A stretch of DNA of 64,000 bases from Pseudomonas kilonensis. Its GTDB lineage: Bacteria; Pseudomonadota; Gammaproteobacteria; Pseudomonadales; Pseudomonadaceae. The stretch spans positions 124,001 to 188,000 of the forward strand of contig NZ_LHVH01000022.1 of NCBI RefSeq assembly GCF_001269885.1. Reading direction: 5' to 3'. The position numbers were made by a program, and so were the translations under genes. Positions 33,909 through 42,883 of this stretch are shown one piece after another (position 1 is the stretch's first letter; the number at the start of each line of letters is the position of its first letter). The notes beneath the pieces are model-generated. The model saw only the letters and a program-made list of their open reading frames with translations. It was not told the DNA's origin and searched no databases.

Positions 33909-36149
33909 TCACGCCAACTTGAACGGCAACTCACGCAACGGTTTACCCGTCAGACTCGCCACGGCGTTGGCAAAAGCGGGGGCCAACGCCGGTAGACCGG
34001 GTTCTCCCATTCCGGTGGGCGGCTCGGCGCTTGGCACGATGTGGACGGCGAATTCCGGCATGTCGGTAATGCGCGGCACACTGAAGTCCGCAAAATTGCT
34101 CTGCTGCACCACACCATCTTTCAGGGTGATCGCGCCACCTGGCAGGCACATCGACAAGCCCATCAGCGCCGCGCCTTGGACCTGGGCCTCGACACTGCGT
34201 GGGTTGACCGCCAGGTTGCAGTGCACACCGGCTGTCACGTTGTGCAGCACCGGACGGCCGTCCTGCACCGAGGCTTCGACGACGTAGGCCACCACCGAGC
34301 TGAACGACTCGTGGACCGCCACGCCCCAGGCATGGCCCGCCGGTAATTGGCGCTTGCCATACTCGCTCTTGTCCACGGCCAATTGCAGCGCCTCGCGATG
34401 GCGCGGGCTCTGGTCACCAAACAGCTTCATCCGGTAGGCCACTGGATCCTGCTTGGTCGTGCGAGCAATCTCGTCGATCAGCGTTTCCATCACAAACGCC
34501 GTATGGGTGGAGCCCACGCTGCGCCACCACAGCACGGGAACGTTGAGCTTGGGGTGATGAACCGTCAGCCGCATGGGCAGCGGATACGGATTGCGCAGGC
34601 CTTCCGTGGCGGTCGGGTCGATGCCATTTTTCACCTGCCCACCAAACACGGTGCCGGTGATGATCGATTGCCCGACCAGGGCGTGGTCCCAGGCGAGGAC
34701 CTTGCCACTGTCATCAAAGCCGATGCGCGCGCGGTGCAGGTGCATGGGGCGATAGTAGCCACCCTTGATGTCGTCTTCCCGGCTCCAAAGGGTGCGAATA
34801 GGGGCGTTGACCCCAGCGGTGCGCGCGGCCTTGGCCACTTCGCAAGCCAGTACAACGAAATCGTTGGTGGGCACGCCACGTCGGCCAAAACCACCGCCGG
34901 CGGTCTGCACGTTCACCTGGATCTGCTCTGGCTTGAGGTCCAGCACCTTGGCGGCCGCAGCCGCATCGCCGCCGGGGAATTGCGTGCCGACCCACAATTG
35001 AGCGCCATTGCCAGCAAGCTGCACGGTGCAATTGAGCGGTTCCATGGGGGCATGGGCGAGGTAGGGGAACACGAACTCGGCGTCCAGTTGATGCGGCGCG
35101 GTGGCAAGCGGCGTCATGTCGGCATCAAAGTGCAACGGGCCTGGCTTGCCCGCCAGCTCCCGGTATTGAGCCAGTTGTTTTTCGCTGTCCACTTTTTCCA
35201 CGGCGGACGTGTTCCATTCCACCTTCAGTGCATCGCGTGCCAGCTTCGCCTGCCAGTAACTGTCGGCAACCACCGCAACACCTTCGGCACCGCCGTCCAG
35301 CGGCACACGCACCACGGCCTTTACACCTTTCGTGGCCCGCGCCGCGCTGTCATCCAGGGAGGCGATTTTGGCGCCGAACACCGGTGGGCGGGCGACGACA
35401 GCCGTGAGCTGCCCCGGCAGATGCATGTCGATGCCAAAATCCTGCTGGCCGCTGCTCTTGGCCTTGGCATCGATACGGGTGGTGGCCTGGCCGATGATGC
35501 GGAAGTCCTTGGGATCCTTGAGCGTGATCTGCTCGGGCACCGGCATCGCCATCGCGGCTTCGGCCAGTTCGCCGTAGCTCGCTTTACGGCCTGCCGGGCC
35601 GAGGACCATGCCGACCTGGGTGCTCAGGCTCGCCACGTCGACGTTCCAGCGCGCGGCGGCGGCACTCAGCAACATGGCGCGGGCACGGGCGCCGAGTTCG
35701 CGGTACTGGGTATAGCTGTTCTTGATCGAGTTGGAACCGCCGGTGAGGTGGATGCCGAAGGCCGGGTCCATGTAGGCGGCGTCACTGTTGCCGTTGCGAC
35801 TGCGCACCAGGCTCCAGTCGGCATCGAGCTCCTCGGCGAGAATCATCGGCAAGCCGGTCTGCACGCCCTGGCCGAACTCCAACCGGTTGATGGTCACCGT
35901 GACCTCGCCACTGGGCGCGATCTGTACGAATGCGGAGGGTTGCTGGGTCGGCTTGAGCGGCGCTGCGGCGGCGCCATTGGCCTCCTGGGCCAGGGCCAGG
36001 TGTGGAAACGCCCCCAAGGCCAGCCCGCCGATGCCGACGATCTTGAGAAAGCTGCGGCGGGGCAGCGCAGCGGGGCCGTCAGCCACGTCGCGTTCAAGCA
36101 TGTGTTGCAAGGCGCGAGGCTGCTCGTTCGGAAAAATCTCGTTCAACAT
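33909..36149 (-). CDS. Molybdopterin-binding aldehyde oxidoreductase subunit (IorB-like), Tat-exported
   Basis: A 746-residue large subunit of the xanthine dehydrogenase family, split form. The N-terminus carries a twin-arginine motif PRRSFLKIVG (Arg31-Arg32) and a hydrophobic stretch, so the complex acts in the periplasm. Family segments include GQGVQTGLPMILAEELDADW, GGGFGRRGVPTNDF and GMGEPGLPALAPAFANAV, the last holding the catalytic glutamate region. It oxidises an aldehyde or N-heterocycle using Mo-cytosine dinucleotide. The Fe-S subunit gene is 12 bases upstream. The third, cytochrome c subunit often present in such operons is missing here. Confidence 0.87.
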   Translation of the reverse strand: MLNEIFPNEQPRALQHMLERDVADGPAALPRRSFLKIVGIGGLALGAFPHLALAQEANGAAAAPLKPTQQPSAFVQIAPSGEVTVTINRLEFGQGVQTGLPMILAEELDADWSLVRSRNGNSDAAYMDPAFGIHLTGGSNSIKNSYTQYRELGARARAMLLSAAAARWNVDVASLSTQVGMVLGPAGRKASYGELAEAAMAMPVPEQITLKDPKDFRIIGQATTRIDAKAKSSGQQDFGIDMHLPGQLTAVVARPPVFGAKIASLDDSAARATKGVKAVVRVPLDGGAEGVAVVADSYWQAKLARDALKVEWNTSAVEKVDSEKQLAQYRELAGKPGPLHFDADMTPLATAPHQLDAEFVFPYLAHAPMEPLNCTVQLAGNGAQLWVGTQFPGGDAAAAAKVLDLKPEQIQVNVQTAGGGFGRRGVPTNDFVVLACEVAKAARTAGVNAPIRTLWSREDDIKGGYYRPMHLHRARIGFDDSGKVLAWDHALVGQSIITGTVFGGQVKNGIDPTATEGLRNPYPLPMRLTVHHPKLNVPVLWWRSVGSTHTAFVMETLIDEIARTTKQDPVAYRMKLFGDQSPRHREALQLAVDKSEYGKRQLPAGHAWGVAVHESFSSVVAYVVEASVQDGRPVLHNVTAGVHCNLAVNPRSVEAQVQGAALMGLSMCLPGGAITLKDGVVQQSNFADFSVPRITDMPEFAVHIVPSAEPPTGMGEPGLPALAPAFANAVASLTGKPLRELPFKLA

Positions 36150-36161
36150 GGTCAGCTCCGA

Positions 36162-36635
36162 TCAGGCAAGGGCTTTGGCGGCATCAGCCACCGCGGCGCG
36201 GATACGGGCGTAGGTGCCACAGCGGCAGATATTGCCGGCCATGGCCGAGTCGATCTCGGCGGCCGTGGGCTGCTTGCCCTTGGGCTGGGCCTTGAGAAAA
36301 GCGGTCGCACTCATGATCTGGCCGCTCTGGCAGTAGCCACATTGCGCCACGTCATGCTTGACCCACGCTTCGTGCACGGCGCTGCCGACCGGGTCGCTGC
36401 CGTTGGTGGCCGCTTCGATGGTGGTGATCTTCTTGCCTTCGGCGGCGGCGATGGGCGTCACGCAGGAACGAATGGCCTGGCCATCCAGGTGCACGGTGCA
36501 GGCACCACACAGCGCCGCGCCGCAGCCGAACTTGGTGCCGGTCATGCCTAGCGTGTCGCGCAGGGTCCAGAGAATCGGGGTGCTTGGGTCTACGTCGACC
36601 GTGTATTCACGGCCGTTTATGTTCAGGGCGCTCAT
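36162..36635 (-). CDS. (2Fe-2S) subunit of molybdenum aldehyde oxidoreductase (IorA-like)
   Basis: A 157-residue two-cluster protein. The plant-ferredoxin cluster is bound by Cys38, Cys43, Cys46 and Cys58 (GCGAALCGACTVHLDGQ, RSCVTP), and the second cluster by the CGYCQSGQ and NICRCGTY motifs. It moves electrons from the molybdenum site to an acceptor. No signal peptide is visible, so it is presumably carried out with the Tat-bearing large subunit. It is the first gene of the two-gene operon. Confidence 0.9.
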   Translation of the reverse strand: MSALNINGREYTVDVDPSTPILWTLRDTLGMTGTKFGCGAALCGACTVHLDGQAIRSCVTPIAAAEGKKITTIEAATNGSDPVGSAVHEAWVKHDVAQCGYCQSGQIMSATAFLKAQPKGKQPTAAEIDSAMAGNICRCGTYARIRAAVADAAKALA

Positions 36636-36835
36636 AGGGGGACCAGCTCCAGATGGTTTGGCTCTGGTTAACTATAGGAAGGAATGGTTGGGGTGGATTG
36701 CACGATCCAGGCTGATTCTTGCCTGATCATGCGAATCGACATGCCCTGTGAAGGTGCACGCAGTTGGGTCAGCGCAACAGGGAGGGAGGAAAGGAGCCGC
36801 ATTGGGAGTGCTGGCGGCTCCTTCCTTCTGCACGG

Positions 36836-38155
36836 TTACATCAACGGAATGCTATAGCTCACGATCAGGCGATTCTGATCCTGGTCACGAGCAATATCGC
36901 TGCGGGACATACCGTTGCGCCAGCCGAAACCGACGTTCTTCAACGCGCCGCTCTGGATCACATAGTCCAGGGAAATATCACGTTCCCATTCACTGGCATC
37001 CCGGCCGCTGGCGGTCTGGATGTTGTCGCCCTTGAGGTACATCACCGATGCCTTCAGGCCCGGAACGCCAAGTGCTGCGAAGTCATAGGCATATTGGGCG
37101 AATGCCGTGCGCTCACCGGCCTGGATGAACGTCTGGATGGTGCGGTCGGTGTAGAGATAAAGACTCGCGCCGCCTTCACCTTTGCCCACCAGGCCGCCCT
37201 GGTTCAGTTGTGTAAAGTTGCTGTCTTCGGACACGCTTTGATAACCGGCGGTAATGGCATGGCCGCCCAACGAATAAATGAACGCCGCACTCCAGGTATC
37301 GTTGTCGATTTCACCGCTGCCGTCCTTGGTATAGCCGCCAAGTTTGTAACCACTGGCGCGACCGGCTGCGCTGCTGTTCTTGCCATCGGACGTGGTCTTG
37401 AAATAACGCAGGTCGGTTTTCAACGAGCCGTATTCACCCAACGGTAATACATGCAGCAAGCCGGCGAAGTGCTGCTGGTAATAATCTTCCAGATTGGCGT
37501 AGTAATACTGGGCGGTCAGGTCCTTGGTCAGTTTGTAATCGCCACCGGCAAAGGTGAATTTGTTGCTCTCCTGGCTGCCGCCCGCCACGGCCAGGCCGGC
37601 GCTGTCGCTGGAAGCACGGCCGGTGGCGTGTTCCAGTTGTCCGGCAGTGAAGGTCAGGTTGTCGATTTCATTGCTGGTGACTTGGCCACCCTCGAAGGTT
37701 TGCGGCAGCAGGCGGCCATCGTTGGAAACCAGGATCGGCAATTTTGGTTGCAAGGTGCCGTAACGCAGCTCGGTCTTGGAAACACGCATCTTCGCTGTTG
37801 CACCGAGACGCGACCATTGGTCCGCCGCCTTGTCACCATCGTTTGGGAACATCGAGCCGCCGACATGACGACCCGCGCCGCTGTCGAGTTTCAGGCCCAG
37901 CAGACCCATGGCATCCAGGCCGAACCCCACGGTACCGTCGGTGAACCCGGATTGATAATTGAGCATGAAGGCCTGGCCCCATTCTTCGGTCTTCGAAGGT
38001 GCGGCGGCGCCGTCACGGTTATCGTTGTTGAAGTAGAAGTTGCGCAAGTTCAAGTTGGCTTTGCTGTCGCTGATAAAATCAGCAGACGCCAATGGACTCA
38101 GGACCAGACTCACACCGCCAGTTAAAACACTCAGCACTTGAAATAGGGCTTTCAT
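36836..38155 (-). CDS. OprD family outer-membrane porin
   Basis: A 439-residue specific porin. A signal peptide (about residues 1-25, ending PLASA) precedes DFISDSKANLNLRNFYFNND, the usual OprD start, with the mature C-terminus NRLIVSYSIPLM. Other OprD marks are EEWGQAFMLNYQSGFTDGTVGFGLDAMGLLGLKL and PILVSNDGRLLPQTFEGG. The ATG at 38155, with GGAG 9 bases upstream, is preferred over GTG at 38170. OprD relatives take up amino acids, aromatic acids or dipeptides; the substrate cannot be told. It stands between the oxidoreductase operon and the phosphodiesterase/ABC operon. Confidence 0.88.
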   Translation of the reverse strand: MKALFQVLSVLTGGVSLVLSPLASADFISDSKANLNLRNFYFNNDNRDGAAAPSKTEEWGQAFMLNYQSGFTDGTVGFGLDAMGLLGLKLDSGAGRHVGGSMFPNDGDKAADQWSRLGATAKMRVSKTELRYGTLQPKLPILVSNDGRLLPQTFEGGQVTSNEIDNLTFTAGQLEHATGRASSDSAGLAVAGGSQESNKFTFAGGDYKLTKDLTAQYYYANLEDYYQQHFAGLLHVLPLGEYGSLKTDLRYFKTTSDGKNSSAAGRASGYKLGGYTKDGSGEIDNDTWSAAFIYSLGGHAITAGYQSVSEDSNFTQLNQGGLVGKGEGGASLYLYTDRTIQTFIQAGERTAFAQYAYDFAALGVPGLKASVMYLKGDNIQTASGRDASEWERDISLDYVIQSGALKNVGFGWRNGMSRSDIARDQDQNRLIVSYSIPLM

Positions 38156-38333
38156 CAGGACGAACTCCACCGCGGAATCACTGTTCCGGGCATGTTGAAA
38201 AGGCAGCAGGAAGCTCTCGGCCGATCACCTGATGGGCCGATGCGTTAAATGACTCGTTAGAAAATCTTCAATGCTTAGAGTGGGGTAGGGGATAAATCTC
38301 CAAAGAGTGCCGTCAATGAAAGTCCCTGGGTTA

Positions 38334-39164
38334 TCAGTCGATCAATCCATGAGCGTCATAAAAGGGGTACGGCCCGGGATATTCGCCAAACACACCGTTA
38401 TGGGTCACCAACCCCTGTCCATGCCAGTGGTGCAGCAGGTAGCCGGGTGGTTCCAGGTTGAAATGCGCGGGAGCGGTTGGCTGTAGATCCAGGACAATTT
38501 GATGGGAGGTGCCGGGACACACGCAGCTCAGGCTGCCACCGAAGCGTCGCTGCATCGGCCGATGCAAATGCCCGCACAGCAAGCGCTCCACCTGCGGATG
38601 ACGGGCGATGACCTGCTCCAGCGCCGAGGCGTTGATGAACGGTTCGCGGTCCATGTGGCCGATGCCGCTGATAAACGGCGGATGGTGCAGGACCAGCAGC
38701 GTTGGCACGTCGGGACGGCAGGCCAACTGTTCATCGAGCCAGCTCAACTGGCTGTCCAGCAACCGACCGCCATGGCCGCCGGGAATGGTGCTGTCCAGGC
38801 CGATCAGGCGCAGCGGATGCTTGTCAACCACCCAGTCCAACGGGGCGCAGGCCACGCTTGGCAAATAGTCATGATCGGCAAATGCCGCCCGCAAATGCTC
38901 GCGATTGTCATGGTTACCCGGCACCAGGTAGCAAGGCATGTGCAGGCGCGCCAGTTCGGGGTGCAGCACGGCGTATTCATCAGGGCGACCGAAGTCCACC
39001 AGGTCGCCACTGATCACCACGATGTCGGGACGCGGCACCCGGGCATTCAAATGATCAACGGCATGACGCAACGCGGCGAGGGTGTCGACGACGCCATAGG
39101 TCAGTTTTTCCCCGGCCTTGAGATGCAGGTCGCTGATCTGCGCAATGAGAAACGGATGATTCAA
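38334..39164 (-). CDS. Metallophosphoesterase, CpdA/GlpQ-like phosphodiesterase
   Basis: A 276-residue calcineurin-type enzyme. Metal ligands appear in the order ISDLHLK, SGDLVDFG, PGNHDNRE, LVLHHPPFISG and LLCGHLHRPM, the classic set of a two-metal phosphodiesterase. No ATG gives a sensible N-terminus; TTG at 39164 with AGAGGG upstream starts just before LNHPFLIAQISDLH. It is the last gene of the LacI/ABC operon, 25 bases after the ATPase, so the imported substrate is probably a phosphodiester. Relatives hydrolyse cAMP or glycerophosphodiesters; which applies here is inference. Confidence 0.82.
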   Translation of the reverse strand: MNHPFLIAQISDLHLKAGEKLTYGVVDTLAALRHAVDHLNARVPRPDIVVISGDLVDFGRPDEYAVLHPELARLHMPCYLVPGNHDNREHLRAAFADHDYLPSVACAPLDWVVDKHPLRLIGLDSTIPGGHGGRLLDSQLSWLDEQLACRPDVPTLLVLHHPPFISGIGHMDREPFINASALEQVIARHPQVERLLCGHLHRPMQRRFGGSLSCVCPGTSHQIVLDLQPTAPAHFNLEPPGYLLHHWHGQGLVTHNGVFGEYPGPYPFYDAHGLID

Positions 39165-39189
39165 AATAAGCCCTCTGAAAACACGAAGA

Positions 39190-40221
39190 TCACGATGACA
39201 GGGTGAACAGCACCTGCGGCTCGACGGCCAAGGCAACCAGCGCGCCGGGGGTATGTATGACGCCGTCGGTGCTGTCCACCAGCAATGGTTGGGCGGCGCC
39301 GACGTCCACCAACAGGCGGCTTTGGGCGCCCTGGAAAAACTGGCCCACCAGGCGCCCGCGCAGATGCCCCTCTCTGTCCATCACCCGCAGATGCTCGGGG
39401 CGGCAATAGACGGTGGTGGGCAGCCCGGCACCCAGCCATGGCAACTCTCCGCCATGGACTTTCAAGCCCAGGGGCGTGTGCTTGAGCACTGGAAAAGCGT
39501 TGAGGTTGCCGACAAAACTGGCGACGAACGCGTTGGCCGGTCGCTGATAGATTTCCCGTGGGCTGGCCAATTGCGCGACGCGGCCGTGCTCCATGACCAG
39601 GATCCGATCGCCCAGCGCCATGGCTTCGCCCTGGTCGTGGGTGACGAACACGGCGGTAATGCCGAGATGGCGTAATAACTGATCCAGTTCGCTGCGCAGG
39701 CGCTCACGCAACTGCGCGTCCAGTGCCGCCAAGGGTTCGTCGAGCAGTAATACCCGGGGCTTGGGCGCCAGGGCTCGGGCGAGGGCGACTCGCTGGCGCT
39801 GGCCGCCGGACAGCTCGTGGATGCTGCGCTTGCCATGATCCTGAAGGCCCACCAGTTCCAGCAGCTCTGCGCAGCGCTTGTTCCGTTCGGAAGGCGCCAT
39901 GCCGCGAATCTTCAAGCCATAGACGATGTTGCCGGCCACATCCAGGTTGGGAAACAACGCATAGTTCTGGAACACCATGCCCACGTCGCGCCGTTCGATG
40001 GGCAGGCGGGTAACGTCGGTGTCGCCAAAAAATACCTGCCCCACATCCGGGCGCTCGAGCCCGGCGATCAGCCGCAGGGTGGTGGTTTTACCGCAACCGG
40101 ACGGGCCGAGGATCGCCAGGGTTTCGCCGGCCTCTATGGTCAGGTCCAGGTCATGCACGGCAACGGTGCCGTCCGAGAACGCCTTGCGGCAACCCGCCAG
40201 GCGAAGGGTGGTTCCGGTCAT
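39190..40221 (-). CDS. ABC transporter ATP-binding protein (PotA/CysA type)
   Basis: A 343-residue ATPase. Walker A GPSGCGKTT, Q loop FQNYALFP, signature LSGGQRQRVALARAL, Walker B VLLLDEP and the switch His in VTHDQGEA are complete. A C-terminal TOBE-like domain (about residues 240-343) includes YCRPEHLRVMDREG. It overlaps the preceding permease gene by 4 bases (start 40221, permease stop 40218). It energises the importer formed with the two permeases and the binding protein upstream. Confidence 0.88.
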   Translation of the reverse strand: MTGTTLRLAGCRKAFSDGTVAVHDLDLTIEAGETLAILGPSGCGKTTTLRLIAGLERPDVGQVFFGDTDVTRLPIERRDVGMVFQNYALFPNLDVAGNIVYGLKIRGMAPSERNKRCAELLELVGLQDHGKRSIHELSGGQRQRVALARALAPKPRVLLLDEPLAALDAQLRERLRSELDQLLRHLGITAVFVTHDQGEAMALGDRILVMEHGRVAQLASPREIYQRPANAFVASFVGNLNAFPVLKHTPLGLKVHGGELPWLGAGLPTTVYCRPEHLRVMDREGHLRGRLVGQFFQGAQSRLLVDVGAAQPLLVDSTDGVIHTPGALVALAVEPQVLFTLSS

Positions 40222-41012
40222 CGTTTTTCTCCACGGGAAAGGCGCGCGCTGATGGCCTGCAACGCAATCAGCAGCGGCACGATCATCAGCAGGAATATGA
40301 GGGTGTAGGCGCTGGCGACTTCCAGCCTGGCCGAGGCATAACTGTCGGCCAGGCCCACCGGCAGCGTCTTGGTCATCGGCGTGTGGAGCATCCAGGTCAG
40401 GTTGAACTCGCCCAGCGACAGCGTAACAACCATGAGTACCCCGGCGAGAATCCCTGCCCGGCAATTGGGTACCACCACGCTGAAGAATCGTCGCAGCGGC
40501 CCGGCGCCAAGACTGGCCGCGGCTTCTTCCAGGACGGGCAAGTGCTGGCGTTGCATCACTGCCATCACCGGGCGCACCAGGAACGGCAGGGTGAACAGCA
40601 CATGGCCGACGAGAATGAACAGCCAGCTGCTGCGAAATCCACCAAACTGCCCATAGGTGAGCAGCAACGCCAGGGCGCTGGCCAGGCCAGGCATCGCCAC
40701 CGGAAGCACCATCAACTCCTCGAACGCATGGCTGAAGCGGTTGTTCATCCGTACCAGCGCGTAAGCCGCTGGAACACCCACCACGCAGACGCACAGTGCG
40801 CAGGCCACGGCCAGTTGCAGGGAGAGCCAGACCGTCGGCGAATAGGCCTGCCAGACTTGCACCAGCCAATCGAACGTCAGGCCGCTGGACACACCCTGGA
40901 AATAATTGCGTGTCAGCCCGGCCAGCAACGACATCAGCACCGGCACCAACATGAACGCGCAGACCAGCAGGGTGAACAGCAACTGGCCGATAAACAGCGT
41001 TGAGCGTCTCAC
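40218..41012 (-). CDS. ABC transporter permease (second)
   Basis: A 264-residue BPD-type inner-membrane permease with about six helices and the EAA loop EEAAASLGAGPLRRFFSVVVPN. It starts at GTG 41012, which overlaps the stop of the first permease by 4 bases (GTGA overlap), and ends with a 4-base overlap on the ATPase gene. The size and arrangement match the second permease of spermidine/putrescine-, iron- or 2-aminoethylphosphonate-type importers. Confidence 0.86.
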   Translation of the reverse strand: MRRSTLFIGQLLFTLLVCAFMLVPVLMSLLAGLTRNYFQGVSSGLTFDWLVQVWQAYSPTVWLSLQLAVACALCVCVVGVPAAYALVRMNNRFSHAFEELMVLPVAMPGLASALALLLTYGQFGGFRSSWLFILVGHVLFTLPFLVRPVMAVMQRQHLPVLEEAAASLGAGPLRRFFSVVVPNCRAGILAGVLMVVTLSLGEFNLTWMLHTPMTKTLPVGLADSYASARLEVASAYTLIFLLMIVPLLIALQAISARLSRGEKR

Positions 41013-41878
41013 AAGACTGTCCTCGAATTTTTCGCCAGGCGCCGGGCCAGTAGCAATACCGCCCAGGTCAGCGCCCCCAACACCACCGACAGCGCAGCGG
41101 CCACGGCGAAATTGGCGTAGTTGGTGAACACGTTGTAGATCGCCACCGGGGTCACGTTCAGGCGGGTGCCCAAGGTGAAGGCCGTGCCGAACGCGCCCAT
41201 GGAGGTGGCAAAGCAGATCGCTCCGCATGAGACCAGCGCCGGCGCCAGGCCTGGGACGATGACATCGCAGAGCACTCGCCAGTGGCCGGCGCCCAATGAA
41301 TGCGCGGCTTCTTCCAGGCTGCGATCCAGGCTTTCGCAAGCGGCCATCACCGTGAGGATCACCCGCGGAATCGAGAAGTACAGGTAACCGATACAAAGGC
41401 CCATCAGCGAGTAGGCGAAGATCCAGCGCTCACCCGCCAGCTCAAGACCGAGACTGGCGAACAAGCCTTGGCGCCCAGCCAGCAGAATCACCAGGAAACC
41501 GACAACCACACCGGGGAATGCCAGCGGGAAGGTCAACAAGGCGACCAACAGCGAACGACCGAAGAAGCGCTGGCGACTGAGGAAACCCCCACTGATGCCA
41601 CCTACCAACAGCGCCGCGAGGGTCGTTGCCAGAGCCAGCAGGCAAGTCTGTGCCAGGCTGCCCAGGTATTGCGCACTGCCCAGTACCTGCCAATAACCGT
41701 TTTCGCCGCCGTCGCGACGTTGCCCGCCCAGCACGATCAGGTGCGCCAGCGGCAACAGCCAGAACGCGAACAGCACCGCTGCCGCAGGCGCCAGGGCCCA
41801 GGCCGCGGTTAGCCGCAAACGCGGCACCGTGGCCTGGCCCGACGAGACTCCCCGGGCTTTTATTACCGAGGCGGTCAC
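41009..41878 (-). CDS. ABC transporter permease (first)
   Basis: A 289-residue inner-membrane permease with about six helices and the EAA loop EEAAHSLGAGHWRVLCDVIVPG. The GTG start at 41878 immediately follows the TAA of the binding-protein gene, so translation is coupled. It pairs with the second permease to form the pore. Confidence 0.86.
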   Translation of the reverse strand: MTASVIKARGVSSGQATVPRLRLTAAWALAPAAAVLFAFWLLPLAHLIVLGGQRRDGGENGYWQVLGSAQYLGSLAQTCLLALATTLAALLVGGISGGFLSRQRFFGRSLLVALLTFPLAFPGVVVGFLVILLAGRQGLFASLGLELAGERWIFAYSLMGLCIGYLYFSIPRVILTVMAACESLDRSLEEAAHSLGAGHWRVLCDVIVPGLAPALVSCGAICFATSMGAFGTAFTLGTRLNVTPVAIYNVFTNYANFAVAAALSVVLGALTWAVLLLARRLAKNSRTVL

Positions 41879-42883
41879 TTACTTGACCTCTTTCAGATAA
41901 CGCGCGGAAAAGGCTTCCTGCGCCGCCGCCATCTGCTCGTAGTTGACCACGCCGGCCCGGGCGTAATCGCTGTCCGGCAGGAACTGCGCGGCGATGTCGG
42001 CAGGCATTTTCATCGCCCGCACTGGCCGCAGGTACGCCTTGGCCCAGAGCGCCTGGCCTTGCTCGGACAGGACGAAATCCAGGACCGTCTCGGCGTTGGC
42101 CCGATGGGGCGCGTTGTCGACGATGCTCATCACGTAAGGCACGCTGATGCTGCCTTCCTTGGGAATCACGAAAGCGACGTTGGCCTTGTCCTTGTAGCGC
42201 GCCCGGTAGGCGTTGAAATCGTAATCGACCAGGATCGGCAACTCCCCGGACAACACCCGCGCATAAGCGGTCTGCTTGGGCACGATGGGCGAGTTTTTCG
42301 CCAGTTTCTGGAAGTAGTCGATCGCTGGCGTGAAGTCATTGAAGCTGCCGCCCATGGCCTGGTTGATCGCTACCGCAGAAACGTAACCGACGAACGCGCT
42401 GGACGGATCAAGGTAGCCGACCATGCCTTTGTACTCAGGCTTGAGCAGATCGCCCCAGCTTTGCGGCACGGGCAGGCCGCCCAGTGCATCGACGTTGACC
42501 ATGATGCCCAGGGTGCCGGAGTGAATGGCAAACCAGTGTCCTTGCGGGTCTTTCAAACCGTCCGGGATCTGCTCCCAGCCCTTGGGTTTATAGGTGCCGA
42601 CCACCCCGGCTTTTTGCGCCTGCAAACCGAAGGTCACGCCGTAATACACCACATCCGCCACTGGCGCGGCCTGCTCGGCCACCAGTTGTGCCAAGGCCTG
42701 TCCGGAGTTCTTGTTGTCCAGCGGGACCTGCACGCCCGTGGTATCGGCAATGGCTTTGAGCTGCGTGCCCCAGTCGGCCCATTCCGGTGGGCAGTTGTAG
42801 CAAATCGCCGTTTCGGCAGCCTGGGCCAGGCTGGCAACGCCGCAAAGCAGCAACGTCGCCAGGGTTTTACTGAAGCGGATCAT
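41879..42883 (-). CDS. ABC transporter substrate-binding protein
   Basis: A 334-residue periplasmic binding protein with a signal peptide (about residues 1-22, ending SLAQA). The mature part begins AETAICYNCPPEWADWG, with two cysteines (ICYNC) that could form a disulfide. It is of the iron/AEP-type fold (cluster D), with GTLGIMVNVDALGG and PILVDYDFNAYRA. The ATG at 42883 has GAGGAG at 7 bases. Its start lies within the LacI gene's last codons. The operon ends in a phosphodiesterase, which hints at a phosphodiester or phosphonate-like ligand. Confidence 0.85.
   Translation of the reverse strand: MIRFSKTLATLLLCGVASLAQAAETAICYNCPPEWADWGTQLKAIADTTGVQVPLDNKNSGQALAQLVAEQAAPVADVVYYGVTFGLQAQKAGVVGTYKPKGWEQIPDGLKDPQGHWFAIHSGTLGIMVNVDALGGLPVPQSWGDLLKPEYKGMVGYLDPSSAFVGYVSAVAINQAMGGSFNDFTPAIDYFQKLAKNSPIVPKQTAYARVLSGELPILVDYDFNAYRARYKDKANVAFVIPKEGSISVPYVMSIVDNAPHRANAETVLDFVLSEQGQALWAKAYLRPVRAMKMPADIAAQFLPDSDYARAGVVNYEQMAAAQEAFSARYLKEVK

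Noticed and set aside
34347..36551. A 734-codon open frame antisense to the molybdenum oxidoreductase genes.
   Set aside because: Shadow of two well-supported genes; it crosses the gene boundary and shows no domain.
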